Under the pieces are notes generated by a model. That model searched no databases. It had not been told where the DNA came from and saw nothing but the letters and a program-made list of their open reading frames with translations. Positions 41,609 through 50,103 of a stretch of DNA of 64,000 bases are shown here, one piece after another. Source of the stretch: a virus. The stretch is taken from positions 1-64,000 of IMG/VR virus record IMGVR_UViG_3300025674_000023. The stretch is one strand, 5' to 3'. Position 1 is the first letter of the stretch. Every line of letters begins with the position of its first letter. The translations under genes and the position numbers were made by a program.

Positions 41609-41887
41609 ATGAAAATAGAAGAATTAGTTGCAGATTTAATATCCGATTTTAATGGATCGTATAAAGATTTTATTGCTTATGTTTATAAAGTCTTCACAAA
41701 AAAAATAGATTTTGTAAGCAACAAAACTATCAAGGATAAATATATAAAGATAAGAAAGAGTATTCTGCATTATATCATTGCAAATGAAGCAACAATAACT
41801 GCAGAATTGCGTAAAAAAAAAAAAATAAATAATGAAAAATTTTTCCCAATTTATAAAAGAAATTCAATCTCCAGCAGAGAAAGCTAG
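41609..41887 (+). CDS. Small hypothetical protein with a poly-A tract near its end
   Basis: The protein is 92 residues as read and starts one base after the previous stop. The first 70 residues (MKIEELVADLISDFNGSYKDFIAYVYKVF) look like a helical domain. A run of 13 A at 41813-41825 lies near its end. With one A fewer the frame would stop immediately at TAA, giving about 72 residues and removing the 56-base overlap with the next gene. The longer C-terminus may therefore be an artefact of slippage or a sequencing error. Confidence 0.5.
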   Translation: MKIEELVADLISDFNGSYKDFIAYVYKVFTKKIDFVSNKTIKDKYIKIRKSILHYIIANEATITAELRKKKKINNEKFFPIYKRNSISSRES

Positions 41888-42437
41888 AAGCTTGAATCTT
41901 GTGAGTGATAAGCATGGTGGATGGTATGACCGTAAAGGTGAATTTACTGCAAAAACAAAAGAAGGTAAATTAGTATTTTATAATAAAAGACAGATACCAG
42001 GAAGACAAGATCCTTATCAAAGTCAAAAAGAAAAAACAATTGCTTCTCCTGGATACAATGATCCTCGTTTAAAAGCACAAGCTGCAATTAGAAATAGAGA
42101 AAAGGCATATGAAGAAAAGGAATTGAGGGAAAAATATATCAAAGAAGAAATTTTTAATGTTGATGATTGGGTAAAGAGTCTTGTCACGGAAAAAGTTGGT
42201 AAGATTATTCGTAGAGGAACAAATCATCTTATTTGTGTTACTGAAGATGGTGAAATGTTTAAATCTTGGATTAAAGATTTGGTTGAGTATACTGAAGTTA
42301 AAATGGATCGACTTTATAGACTTCCTGGAAAACCAAATACACTTATTGGAACAACCGGATATCGTAAAAATGCAGAACAATCACTTAATTTCATAAATAA
42401 GTATAGAAAAAAAGTAGAAACAAAAAGTCTCTCATGA
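41832..42437 (+). CDS. Candidate head-internal protein with capsid-targeting N-terminus
   Basis: This 201-residue protein begins MKNFSQFIKE. It aligns with the T4 capsid targeting sequence MKTYQEFIAE and puts a gp21-type site (I-K-E) exactly at Glu10. The rest is basic, with HGGWYDRKGEFTAKTKEGKLVFYNKRQ and a C-terminal domain (VGKIIRRGTNHLICVTEDG, then a helix with LPGKPNTLIGTTGYRKNAEQ). No enzyme motif is seen. Packaging in the head is inference. It overlaps the next gene by four bases. Confidence 0.7.
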   Translation: MKNFSQFIKEIQSPAEKARSLNLVSDKHGGWYDRKGEFTAKTKEGKLVFYNKRQIPGRQDPYQSQKEKTIASPGYNDPRLKAQAAIRNREKAYEEKELREKYIKEEIFNVDDWVKSLVTEKVGKIIRRGTNHLICVTEDGEMFKSWIKDLVEYTEVKMDRLYRLPGKPNTLIGTTGYRKNAEQSLNFINKYRKKVETKSLS

Positions 42438-43585
42438 AAAAGAATATTGTTGAAGAGCTTCCAGTAAGAAAACATCCTATGGGTGCTGGTGAATCTAAAC
42501 CTGCACCGAAATCTAATCAAACAGAGAGATCATCTGATCCGGCTAAGAAAGTGAAACAAGCTGTATACGATATTCGTTATCGTGCAAGAAGAGAAGATAT
42601 TCCCCTACGTCAGGCGTATTCTCAATATATGCAGAATACGAGTATGAGTCAGCAAGAAAGAGATGCAGTAAAGCAAATGCTTTTTGGAAAATCTGGAATG
42701 CAAGAGGACTATAAAATCGAAGAATCGGCACATACAAGTGTTGCTGAAGCTCTTTATAAAGTGTTTGTTGAAGGTATCGAAAAAGATATTACTTTGGTTT
42801 ATGAAGAAAAAATGAAATCTTCTTCTGATAGAAAATATAAAGTAAGAGTAACAGATAAAAATGGTAAATCTTATGTAAGATATGCAACTCGTGAAAAAAT
42901 TAGTCAACTTCGCCAAAATCCAAATATTGCAGAAGTTGAAATGACTGAGCATGGTGATCCATATGAAGGTAGAAAAAAGAAAAAAGGTGATGGAAATTTA
43001 GCAAATAATTATCCACCTTATGATAGAGTAACTCGTGGAGATGTTATTGCTGGCGCAAAAGGTGAGGATCAAATGGGTGGTAAGATTAAAGAGTCTTATG
43101 GTATTACTAATCAAGTTCCAATTGATGTAATGAAGAAAAATAAGACAAATAAAGTTACTATGATGCCATCTGAGCCTAATGGAAAGAGTAAAAAGTTGAT
43201 GAATAGTTATCGACCAAATACTCCTTTTATTATTGAAAAGGCGGAAAGTCGAGCGCAGCAAAAATTTATGGGTATGGTTTATGCTGCTAAGACAGGAAAA
43301 AAGCCCGCCTCACCAGAAGTTGCAAAAGCAGCAAAAGGTATGAGTGAAAAAGAAGCAAAAAAGTATGCTTCCACAAAACATAAAGGTCTTCCTGAGAAAA
43401 AAATGAATGAAGAAATGGGTGAACGTGATAAAAGAGCAGATTATGCGTATAGAGAGATGATTAAAAATAAACTGAGAGCAGGAATGGGTATTAAAAATCC
43501 AATGGTAATGAGCAATCCTGAAAATCTTGAAAAAGATTTTAATAAAGTTGCAACTGCAAAATCTGTAAAGTCTGCATGTGACTAA
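42434..43585 (+). CDS. Protein with DUF3008 C-terminal domain
   Basis: This 383-residue protein has a basic N-terminus (KHPMGAGESKPAPKSN) and a region SAHTSVAEALYKVFVEGIEKDI. Near residues 268-320 it has SRAQQKFMGMVYAAKTGKK, SPEVAKAAKGMSEKEAKKYA and STKHKGLP, the DUF3008 signature found in many phages and bacteria. It is rich in Lys and Glu and is probably flexible. The function is unknown; a virion location is plausible from its neighbours. Confidence 0.7.
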   Translation: MKKNIVEELPVRKHPMGAGESKPAPKSNQTERSSDPAKKVKQAVYDIRYRARREDIPLRQAYSQYMQNTSMSQQERDAVKQMLFGKSGMQEDYKIEESAHTSVAEALYKVFVEGIEKDITLVYEEKMKSSSDRKYKVRVTDKNGKSYVRYATREKISQLRQNPNIAEVEMTEHGDPYEGRKKKKGDGNLANNYPPYDRVTRGDVIAGAKGEDQMGGKIKESYGITNQVPIDVMKKNKTNKVTMMPSEPNGKSKKLMNSYRPNTPFIIEKAESRAQQKFMGMVYAAKTGKKPASPEVAKAAKGMSEKEAKKYASTKHKGLPEKKMNEEMGERDKRADYAYREMIKNKLRAGMGIKNPMVMSNPENLEKDFNKVATAKSVKSACD

Positions 43586-43621
43586 ATTGCTGATATATAG
43601 TATTGAGTTTTCATCACTATC

Positions 43622-43822
43622 ATGCTCGCATTTCTTCTTCCGTTAGCATCAAAAATTATTTCCGATGCTGTTTCTAAAATTCCTGAAAATGAGGAACTTG
43701 GAGAAAAACTGATTGATATTTGTTTAGTTATTCTTGGTAAAGCAGTAAAACTGACTAAAACAGATATGGATGACCAACTTTTAGAGGTTGTTACAAAAGC
43801 AATCAAAGCAAGAGAAGAGTGA
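43622..43822 (+). CDS. Small conserved cyanophage protein
   Basis: This 66-residue protein is one amphipathic helical domain (MLAFLLPLASKIISDAVSKI) with an acidic middle. A membrane association is possible but not clear. It is followed by a strong terminator. Confidence 0.6.
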   Translation: MLAFLLPLASKIISDAVSKIPENEELGEKLIDICLVILGKAVKLTKTDMDDQLLEVVTKAIKAREE

Positions 43823-43827
43823 TAATT

Positions 43828-43852
43828 GGAGACCTTAGGGTCTCCTTTTTTT
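43828..43852 (+). terminator. Rho-independent terminator
   Basis: GGAGACC (43828-43834) pairs with GGTCTCC (43839-43845), with a TTAG loop and seven T after it. Confidence 0.85.
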
Positions 43853-43859
43853 ATAAATA
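43852..43859 (+). promoter_or_regulatory. Late promoter (TATAAATA)
   Basis: The perfect octamer overlaps the end of the terminator T tract and lies 30 bases before the next ATG. Confidence 0.7.
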
Positions 43860-43889
43860 TCTGTATAAAAGATTATAAGGTAAGGAAAC

Positions 43890-44432
43890 ATGGCTCTCTG
43901 GGGCAATACAGACTTAGTATATTCTGATGGAACTGTTCAAGTAAATTTAACGACTCCAGAAATAACTGGCACTACAGGTGTAGTTAGTTTTACTGCAAAT
44001 GGAGTTGCTGCTGGTAATGTAATTACTGTCGGAGCCGGAGCAACTTATGGATATGCTATTATCACTGGCGTAACTTCTACAACACTTTCTATTGCTAGCA
44101 CTGCTGGATTTGTAAGTGGTCTTACAACAGTTCCAGCAACTACATATGAGATTTCTGAAGAACCACTTTACACCGTTCTTGATTCCCATTATAGAGCACC
44201 TGAGGCAAAAACATCAGGATTCTCAACTAATCCAGTAACAACATCTGTATATGGTGTTGATTATCTTGAGGTTGGTGTAGCAGCAACTACTAGTTATGCT
44301 GTTGGTCACTCTGGATGGGTTGGTATTACTTCATATGTTGATATGCATGGAAACCTGAGAGTTAAGCATGAAGTTTTAGTTGCTGGCGGAATCCTAACAA
44401 CATCTGACAGTGCTGACGAAGATTTAATTTGA
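43890..44432 (+). CDS. Virion structural protein
   Basis: This 180-residue protein is Gly/Thr/Val/Ala-rich with repeated short strands (MALWGNTDLVYSDGTVQVNL, VGAGATYGYAIITGVTSTTLSIAS). I recognise the MALWGN start from structural proteins of cyanomyoviruses near the neck gene region. The C-terminus (HGNLRVKHEVLVAGG) is conserved. Its exact place in the particle is unknown. Confidence 0.75.
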   Translation: MALWGNTDLVYSDGTVQVNLTTPEITGTTGVVSFTANGVAAGNVITVGAGATYGYAIITGVTSTTLSIASTAGFVSGLTTVPATTYEISEEPLYTVLDSHYRAPEAKTSGFSTNPVTTSVYGVDYLEVGVAATTSYAVGHSGWVGITSYVDMHGNLRVKHEVLVAGGILTTSDSADEDLI

Positions 44433-44443
44433 TAATATAAAGT

Positions 44444-44815
44444 ATGAGATTTGATGAGTTGAATGAGAATAATTATTTGTTATTCGCGATAAAATTTTAT
44501 GACAATCCTCAAGCTCTGACTATGGAGGATTTTGAAAATGATTTGAAGAGAATACGATACATAAAAAGATTATTAAAGAGATATAAGAGCAATGGTGAAC
44601 TTAAAGTTCACTTAATTCTCAATCACTTAATAATTATGTTTAATGTTTTCAGTGATGCAGCAGTTCCTTTGTTATTTTATAATTTGGAAAAGGAACTATG
44701 GCCATCTATGAAAAGTTTTTTGTTATTTTTGAATCGTATCCCTGAATATCCAAAAACTCAAATACATGATATTCAACAAGATGAAGAATGCTTTAAAAAA
44801 TTGCAAGAGATCTGA
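44444..44815 (+). CDS. Conserved phage protein of unknown function
   Basis: This 123-residue helical protein (MRFDELNENNYLLFAIKFYDNP, then KRIRYIKRLLKRY and LILNHLIIMFNVF) is of a type common in T4-like marine phages next to structural genes. Its function is unknown. The stop overlaps the next start (ATGA-type). Confidence 0.7.
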   Translation: MRFDELNENNYLLFAIKFYDNPQALTMEDFENDLKRIRYIKRLLKRYKSNGELKVHLILNHLIIMFNVFSDAAVPLLFYNLEKELWPSMKSFLLFLNRIPEYPKTQIHDIQQDEECFKKLQEI

Positions 44816-45006
44816 TGAATATTCAAAAGATTATAGGTATTGTTAAAAAACTTAGAGAAGAAGCAATAGCAAATACAGTTGGTGGTGGACATATTGCAGG
44901 AACTGCTGAAGCTGGTGATGATCCGCCGGTTAGAAGAAGAAAGAAAACACCAAAAGGTCATGTTGGATCAAGAGTTCCTTGGTTACAGTATTTAAGAAAT
45001 AAGTAA
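44815..45006 (+). CDS. Small conserved phage protein
   Basis: This 63-residue protein has one N-terminal helix, then TVGGGHIAGTAEAGDDPPVRRRKK and a basic end. The VGGG.IAGT.EAGDDPPV motif is widespread in T4-like phages. Its function is unknown. Confidence 0.7.
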   Translation: MNIQKIIGIVKKLREEAIANTVGGGHIAGTAEAGDDPPVRRRKKTPKGHVGSRVPWLQYLRNK

Positions 45007-45007
45007 A

Positions 45008-45415
45008 ATGTTTTCAGATTCAAAGGTTGCTGTATTAGAATCGAAACTTGGTATCTATGAAGACTTGTCACGAGAAATGCTTGCCAAGTTAGAAACTGCA
45101 GTAGAAAAGATATCAGAAGGAAATAACCGTATTGCTCAGATTCTCACTAAGCATGATGAGAGAATTGAGCAGAGTATGAAGACTGATTCTCTCATTATCA
45201 AAATGATTGATGAGTTAAAGGAAGATAGCGAGAACGATCATAAGATTTTGCATGAAAGAATAGATAAGATAGAAACAGAAATAAAGGCATTCTCAAAGTT
45301 TCGTTGGCAGGTCGGTGGAGTCTTGGTAGTTGTAGCACTTTTCATTAGTGCCGGTACTATTCTTCCACTTTCCTTGACCCAACAGGCACCACAGGTTATA
45401 ATGGAGAGACGATAG
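45008..45415 (+). CDS. Coiled-coil membrane-anchored protein
   Basis: This 135-residue protein is a long coiled coil (about residues 5-95) followed by one C-terminal membrane span (WQVGGVLVVVALFISAGTI) and a short tail. The shape resembles spanin- or holin-associated proteins, but no signature confirms this. Confidence 0.65.
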   Translation: MFSDSKVAVLESKLGIYEDLSREMLAKLETAVEKISEGNNRIAQILTKHDERIEQSMKTDSLIIKMIDELKEDSENDHKILHERIDKIETEIKAFSKFRWQVGGVLVVVALFISAGTILPLSLTQQAPQVIMERR

Positions 45416-45428
45416 TATTGTCTCTGCA

Positions 45429-46400
45429 ATGGATCTAGTTGACTCCAAGTATATTGGTCTGATTTCTTCACGCCTACAAAAGTTCAAAAAGGTCAAAACA
45501 GATCTCTATAACTTTCGGTGTCCTATTTGCGGAGATTCGCAAAAGAACAAAAATAAGACAAGGGGATATCTCTACCAGGTCAAAAATAACACAAACTTTA
45601 AGTGCCATAATTGTGGCGCGAGTATGTCATTGAATAATTTTCTCAAGCAGATGGATACCACGCTGCATAAGCAGTATACACTTGAGAAGTTCAAGGAAGG
45701 GCACACCGGCAAAAACTTTGTGGTTGAAGAACCAAAGTTTGATTTTAAGAAACCTGTATTCAAACAATCTATTGATCTTCCAAAGGCATCAAGTAATTCT
45801 GTTGCGAAGAAATATCTTGAAAATAGGAAATTAGACCCAGATAAGTTTTACTATACTGAACAATTTAAGAGATGGGTAAATACTCAAAAAAAGACATTTG
45901 ATGTTATTAATAGAGATGAACCACGTATCATCATTCCGATGTATGATGAAGATAAAAATTTGATTGGATTTCAAGGGAGAGCACTGGATAAGTCTCCTAA
46001 TAAATATATCACCATTATGATTCAAGAGGAGGCACCAAAAATATATGGAATGGAAAAAATTAATAGAGACTTACCTATCTACTTGGTCGAAGGACCCTTT
46101 GACAGCACTTTCATCACTAATAGTGTGGCTTTGTGTGGCAGTGACGGTGACGTTCGTTGTCTTGAAGGAAGCAGTATTGTTTTTGTTTATGATAACGAGC
46201 CCCGCAATCGAGAGATTGTTGGAAGGATTGAGAGATGTATCGAACGAAATGAAAGCGTCGTCATCTGGCCAAGCACCGTAAAAGAAAAAGACATAAACGA
46301 TATGGTTCTTGCTGGTCATAATGTCAAATCTATGCTAGAATCAAATACCTACTCTGGATTGGAAGCAAAGGTCAAATTTAACAATTGGAAAAAGATATGA
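45429..46400 (+). CDS. gp61: DNA primase gp61
   Basis: This 323-residue primase makes RNA primers with the gp41 helicase. The zinc ribbon has CPICGD near residue 31 and CHNCG near 58. The TOPRIM domain shows YLVEGPFDS and FVYDNEPRN. T4 gp61 is 342 residues. The 3' end overlaps nrdA by four bases. Confidence 0.95.
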   Translation: MDLVDSKYIGLISSRLQKFKKVKTDLYNFRCPICGDSQKNKNKTRGYLYQVKNNTNFKCHNCGASMSLNNFLKQMDTTLHKQYTLEKFKEGHTGKNFVVEEPKFDFKKPVFKQSIDLPKASSNSVAKKYLENRKLDPDKFYYTEQFKRWVNTQKKTFDVINRDEPRIIIPMYDEDKNLIGFQGRALDKSPNKYITIMIQEEAPKIYGMEKINRDLPIYLVEGPFDSTFITNSVALCGSDGDVRCLEGSSIVFVYDNEPRNREIVGRIERCIERNESVVIWPSTVKEKDINDMVLAGHNVKSMLESNTYSGLEAKVKFNNWKKI

Positions 46401-48694
46401 CAAACGGAACAAAAGTTGTCAAGAGAAATGGGTCTATTGAACCTCTTGATTTGAACAAACTTCACAAAATGGTTGATGAGGCATGTAAAGACCTTGCCGG
46501 GGTCTCTGCAAGTCAGGTCGAAATTCAATCAGGTATTCAATTTTACGATGGCATTACGACAGCAGAAATTCAAGAAATTCTAATTCGTTCTGCAAGTGAT
46601 TTAATTGATCTTAATCATCCTAACTATCAGTTTGTGGCAGCAAGACTTCTTCTGTTTGCTCTTCGTAAACAGTTGTATGGTCGTATGCATGAAACACCTA
46701 CGGTAAAACAGCATATAGACCAATGCATCAAAAAAGGTGTTTATGATGCAGAAATTGCGAACCTTTATACTGATGAAGAGTTTGATAAACTCCAATCATT
46801 CATTGATCATGATCGTGACTTTTTGTTTACATATGCTGGATTGAGACAGGTTGTAGATAAATATCTCGTGCAAGATAGAAGTAGTGGTGCTCTTTATGAA
46901 ACACCACAGTTCATGTATCTTCTGATTGCAGCAACTATCTTTTCGAAGTATCCTAAAGAGATCCGTCTCGATTATGTAAGGAAGTATTATGACGCAATCT
47001 CGAAACACCGAATCAACATTCCCACACCTATCATGGCAGGAGTGCGAACTCCACTTAGACAATACGCTAGCTGTGTTCTTGTTGATGTTGATGACTCCCT
47101 CGATTCTATCTTTAGCTCTGATATGGCTATTGGCAGATACGTTGCACAAAGGGCGGGCATCGGTATCAACGCAGGCAGAATCCGTGGCATCAACAGTAAA
47201 ATCAGAGGCGGAGAAGTGCAGCACACAGGTGTTGTTCCATTTCTCAAGAAGTTTGAAGCAACTGTCAGATGTTGCACGCAAAATGGCATCAGAGGTGGAT
47301 CAGCAACTGTCCACTTCCCCATCTGGCACCAAGAAATAGAAGACATTATTGTTCTCAAAAACAATAAAGGAACAGAAGACAATCGAGTAAGAAAACTTGA
47401 CTACTCCATTCAAATTTCAAAACTTTTCTATGAGCGTTTCATCCAGAATGGAGAGATTAGCCTGTTCTCACCGCATGATGTTCCAGGACTCTATGATGCT
47501 TTTGGTACTGATTCATTTGATGATCTCTATGTGGGCTATGAACAAAATGAGTCTGTTCCAAGAAAAACTATCGGTGCTCAAGAACTTTTTCTTAACATCT
47601 TAAAAGAAAGAGCAGAAACTGGTCGTCTCTATATCATGAATATCGACCATTGTAACTCTCACTCTTCCTTTATGGATAAAGTTGAAATGAGCAATCTGTG
47701 CCAGGAGATTACACTTCCAACTAAACCAATCAAACACATTGATGATGAAGATGGGGAAATTGCTCTGTGTATCCTTTCTGCTATTAATATTGGTAAAATC
47801 AGGTCTTTGGAGGATCTTGAAGTTCTTTGCGATCTTGCTGTTAGGAGTCTTGATGAACTCATTGATTTTCAACAATATCCAGTCAGATCAGCAGAGATTG
47901 CCACTAAAGCACGTCGTTCCCTTGGAATAGGGTATATTGGTCTCGCACATTATCTTGCCAAGCACGGGTGGTTCTATGACGATCCTAATGCTTGGAAACT
48001 GATTCATGATCTTTCAGAGGCATTCCAATATTATCTGATTCGTGCTACAGTAAATCTTGCCAAAGAAAAAGGAGCATGTGAATTCAGTCATCGCACCAAG
48101 TATGGGCACGGAATTCTGCCGATTGATACATACAAGAAGGATGTAGATGAGATCGTACCAAATGAGCTTCATTATGATTGGGACGGTCTTAGAGAGGATG
48201 TCAAGAAGTACGGAGTACGGAACTCAACATTGTCCGCACAAATGCCTTCAGAGAGCAGTTCCGTTGTGTCAAACGCAACAAATGGAATCGAACCACCTCG
48301 TGCTTTCTTGTCCGTTAAGAAGTCAAAGAAAGGAACACTCAAACAGATTGTTCCACAATATAGCACTCTTAAAAGCAATTATACGCTTCTTTGGGATATG
48401 GAGTCCAATCGTGGTTATATTAATGTTGTTGCTGTAATGCAAAAGTTTTTTGATCAAGCTATTTCTGGTAATTGGAACTATAATCCTTTTAAGTTTCCTG
48501 ACAATGAGATTCCTATTTCTTTATGGGCACAAGACCTTTTGACTACATATAAGTACGGTTGGAAAACCAGTTATTATCAAAATACATACGACAACAAAAA
48601 CGACGAACTTGAAGAGACAAATTCAACACTAGATAATTTAATTTCTGAAATCGAAAATACAGCGGAGGAAGAGTGTGAGTCTTGTAAGATTTAA
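46397..48694 (+). CDS. nrdA: Ribonucleotide reductase large subunit NrdA (class Ia)
   Basis: This 765-residue alpha subunit reduces ribonucleotides for phage DNA synthesis. It shows an N-terminal ATP cone (VKRNGSIEPLDLNKL), the first active-site cysteine in QYASCVLVD (near 223), NLCQEITLPT (near 433) and SVVSNATNGIEPPRAF. The C-terminal redox pair is CESC. The start at ATG 46397 is preferred to an upstream TTG. No intron or homing gene interrupts it. Confidence 0.97.
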   Translation: MTNGTKVVKRNGSIEPLDLNKLHKMVDEACKDLAGVSASQVEIQSGIQFYDGITTAEIQEILIRSASDLIDLNHPNYQFVAARLLLFALRKQLYGRMHETPTVKQHIDQCIKKGVYDAEIANLYTDEEFDKLQSFIDHDRDFLFTYAGLRQVVDKYLVQDRSSGALYETPQFMYLLIAATIFSKYPKEIRLDYVRKYYDAISKHRINIPTPIMAGVRTPLRQYASCVLVDVDDSLDSIFSSDMAIGRYVAQRAGIGINAGRIRGINSKIRGGEVQHTGVVPFLKKFEATVRCCTQNGIRGGSATVHFPIWHQEIEDIIVLKNNKGTEDNRVRKLDYSIQISKLFYERFIQNGEISLFSPHDVPGLYDAFGTDSFDDLYVGYEQNESVPRKTIGAQELFLNILKERAETGRLYIMNIDHCNSHSSFMDKVEMSNLCQEITLPTKPIKHIDDEDGEIALCILSAINIGKIRSLEDLEVLCDLAVRSLDELIDFQQYPVRSAEIATKARRSLGIGYIGLAHYLAKHGWFYDDPNAWKLIHDLSEAFQYYLIRATVNLAKEKGACEFSHRTKYGHGILPIDTYKKDVDEIVPNELHYDWDGLREDVKKYGVRNSTLSAQMPSESSSVVSNATNGIEPPRAFLSVKKSKKGTLKQIVPQYSTLKSNYTLLWDMESNRGYINVVAVMQKFFDQAISGNWNYNPFKFPDNEIPISLWAQDLLTTYKYGWKTSYYQNTYDNKNDELEETNSTLDNLISEIENTAEEECESCKI

Positions 48695-48728
48695 GACAAA
48701 TAAAGAAGAAAAACCCATGGTAAATTCC

Positions 48729-49859
48729 ATGACAGTATTTAATTCTGAAGAAATTGATACCAAAAAGCAACCCATGTTTTTTGGAAAACCTCTGGGAATC
48801 CAAAGATATGATTCATACAAATATCCAGTATTTGAAAAAATTACTACACAACAACTAGGATACTTTTGGAGACCCGAGGAGGTCTCCCTCCAAAAAGATC
48901 GTGGCGATTACCATACACTGCGCCCTGAACAGAAGCATATTTTTACCAGCAATTTGAAGTATCAAGTTATGCTGGATTCTGTTCAGGGTCGTGGTCCTGG
49001 TATGGCATTTGCTCCATACTGCTCTTTACCTGAACTAGAGGCATGTATGAAGGTCTGGGAGTTCATGGAAATGATTCACAGTCGTTCTTACACATATATC
49101 ATTAAGAATGTATATTCAGACCCATCTGAGATTTTTGACACGATTCTTCGCGATGATCGTATCGTCGAACGTGCAATGAGTGTAACTTCTGCATATAATG
49201 ACTTTATTAATTCTGCTCAACAATATGGAAATTCTGATGAATGGTTACATGCATTAGAACAAGTTCCTTATGCACAAGAGGCAAGATATGAACTCAAGCG
49301 CAAGCTCTATCGAGCAGTTGCAAACGTTAATATTCTTGAAGGTATTCGCTTTTACGTATCCTTTGCTTGCAGTTTTGCTTTTGGCGAACTCAAACTTATG
49401 GAGGGAAGTGCAAAAATCATCTCACTAATTGCTAGAGATGAAAATCAACATTTAGTAATTACTCAAAATATTCTAAATAAGTGGAAAGAGGGTGATGATC
49501 CTGAGATGAAAAAAATTTCTCAGGAAGAAGAACCTTGGTTAATCCGAACTTTTGATAGTGCCGTAAATCAAGAAAAACTTTGGGCAGAGTATTTGTTCAA
49601 GGATGGATCTATGATTGGATTAAATGACAAACTGTTACATCAGTATGTCGAATGGATTGCTAATCGTAGAATGAAAGCAATTGGAATCAAACCAATTTAT
49701 GGAATTTCTGCAAAAAATAATCCATTACCTTGGACAGAGCATTGGATCTCTTCTAAAGGTCTTCAAGTGGCACCTCAAGAAACCGAAGTCGAGTCTTACA
49801 TCGTTGGAGGAATTAAACAAGATGTCACAAAAGATTCATTCTCAGGATTCCAACTTTGA
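48729..49859 (+). CDS. nrdB: Ribonucleotide reductase small subunit NrdB
   Basis: The 376-residue beta subunit carries the di-iron tyrosyl radical. Metal ligand regions are LPELEACMKVWEFMEMIHSRSY and LIARDENQHLVI. The start MTVFNSEE matches other T4-type NrdB proteins. ATG 48717 and GTG 48675 are in-frame alternatives, the first with a better GAAGAAA site. A divergent insertion replaces the T4 loop (FINSAQQYGNSDEWLHALEQ). Confidence 0.95.
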   Translation: MTVFNSEEIDTKKQPMFFGKPLGIQRYDSYKYPVFEKITTQQLGYFWRPEEVSLQKDRGDYHTLRPEQKHIFTSNLKYQVMLDSVQGRGPGMAFAPYCSLPELEACMKVWEFMEMIHSRSYTYIIKNVYSDPSEIFDTILRDDRIVERAMSVTSAYNDFINSAQQYGNSDEWLHALEQVPYAQEARYELKRKLYRAVANVNILEGIRFYVSFACSFAFGELKLMEGSAKIISLIARDENQHLVITQNILNKWKEGDDPEMKKISQEEEPWLIRTFDSAVNQEKLWAEYLFKDGSMIGLNDKLLHQYVEWIANRRMKAIGIKPIYGISAKNNPLPWTEHWISSKGLQVAPQETEVESYIVGGIKQDVTKDSFSGFQL

Positions 49860-50058
49860 GGAAACTTGGAGAAAAATGGATGAGATTGATCCACTAACTC
49901 CCAAAGTTTCTGAATGCAAAGGAAACTGTAAGTGTAACTGTCTAAAAACTGAAGATGCCATAAAAATATATCAAGAAGCAGCTGCTGCCGATGATTTTAT
50001 TTTTGGAGATTATGATTATACTAAAGAATGGATAAATGATTTCAACAAGGAGGGGTAA
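49822..50058 (+). CDS. Small Cys-rich protein after nrdB
   Basis: This 78-residue acidic protein starts inside nrdB, 11 bases after a GGAGG site. It has the motif CKGNCKCNC, which could bind metal, and a conserved-looking helix (AIKIYQEAAAADDF). A redox partner such as a glutaredoxin would be expected near nrdAB, but the motif is not CPYC. The stop codon lies in the loop of the terminator. Confidence 0.65.
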   Translation: MSQKIHSQDSNFEETWRKMDEIDPLTPKVSECKGNCKCNCLKTEDAIKIYQEAAAADDFIFGDYDYTKEWINDFNKEG

Positions 50059-50073
50059 TACCCTCCTTTTTTT
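50049..50073 (+). terminator. Rho-independent terminator after the nrd operon
   Basis: GGAGGG (50049-50054) pairs with CCCTCC (50061-50066), with a 6-nt loop that contains part of the stop codon, then seven T. Confidence 0.85.
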
Positions 50074-50074
50074 A

Positions 50075-50082
50075 TATAAATA
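50075..50082 (+). promoter_or_regulatory. Late promoter (TATAAATA)
   Basis: The perfect octamer is two bases after the T tract and 22 bases before the next ATG. Confidence 0.7.
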
Positions 50083-50103
50083 CCTAAAAAGTGTATATCG
50101 ATA

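Noticed and set aside
41824-41831. AATAAATA as a late promoter for the gene at 41832
   Set aside because: It abuts the ATG, leaving no leader, and is produced by the A run and overlapping stop codons.
46796-47382. Minus-strand frames inside nrdA
   Set aside because: These follow codon bias of the sense gene and have no start signals.
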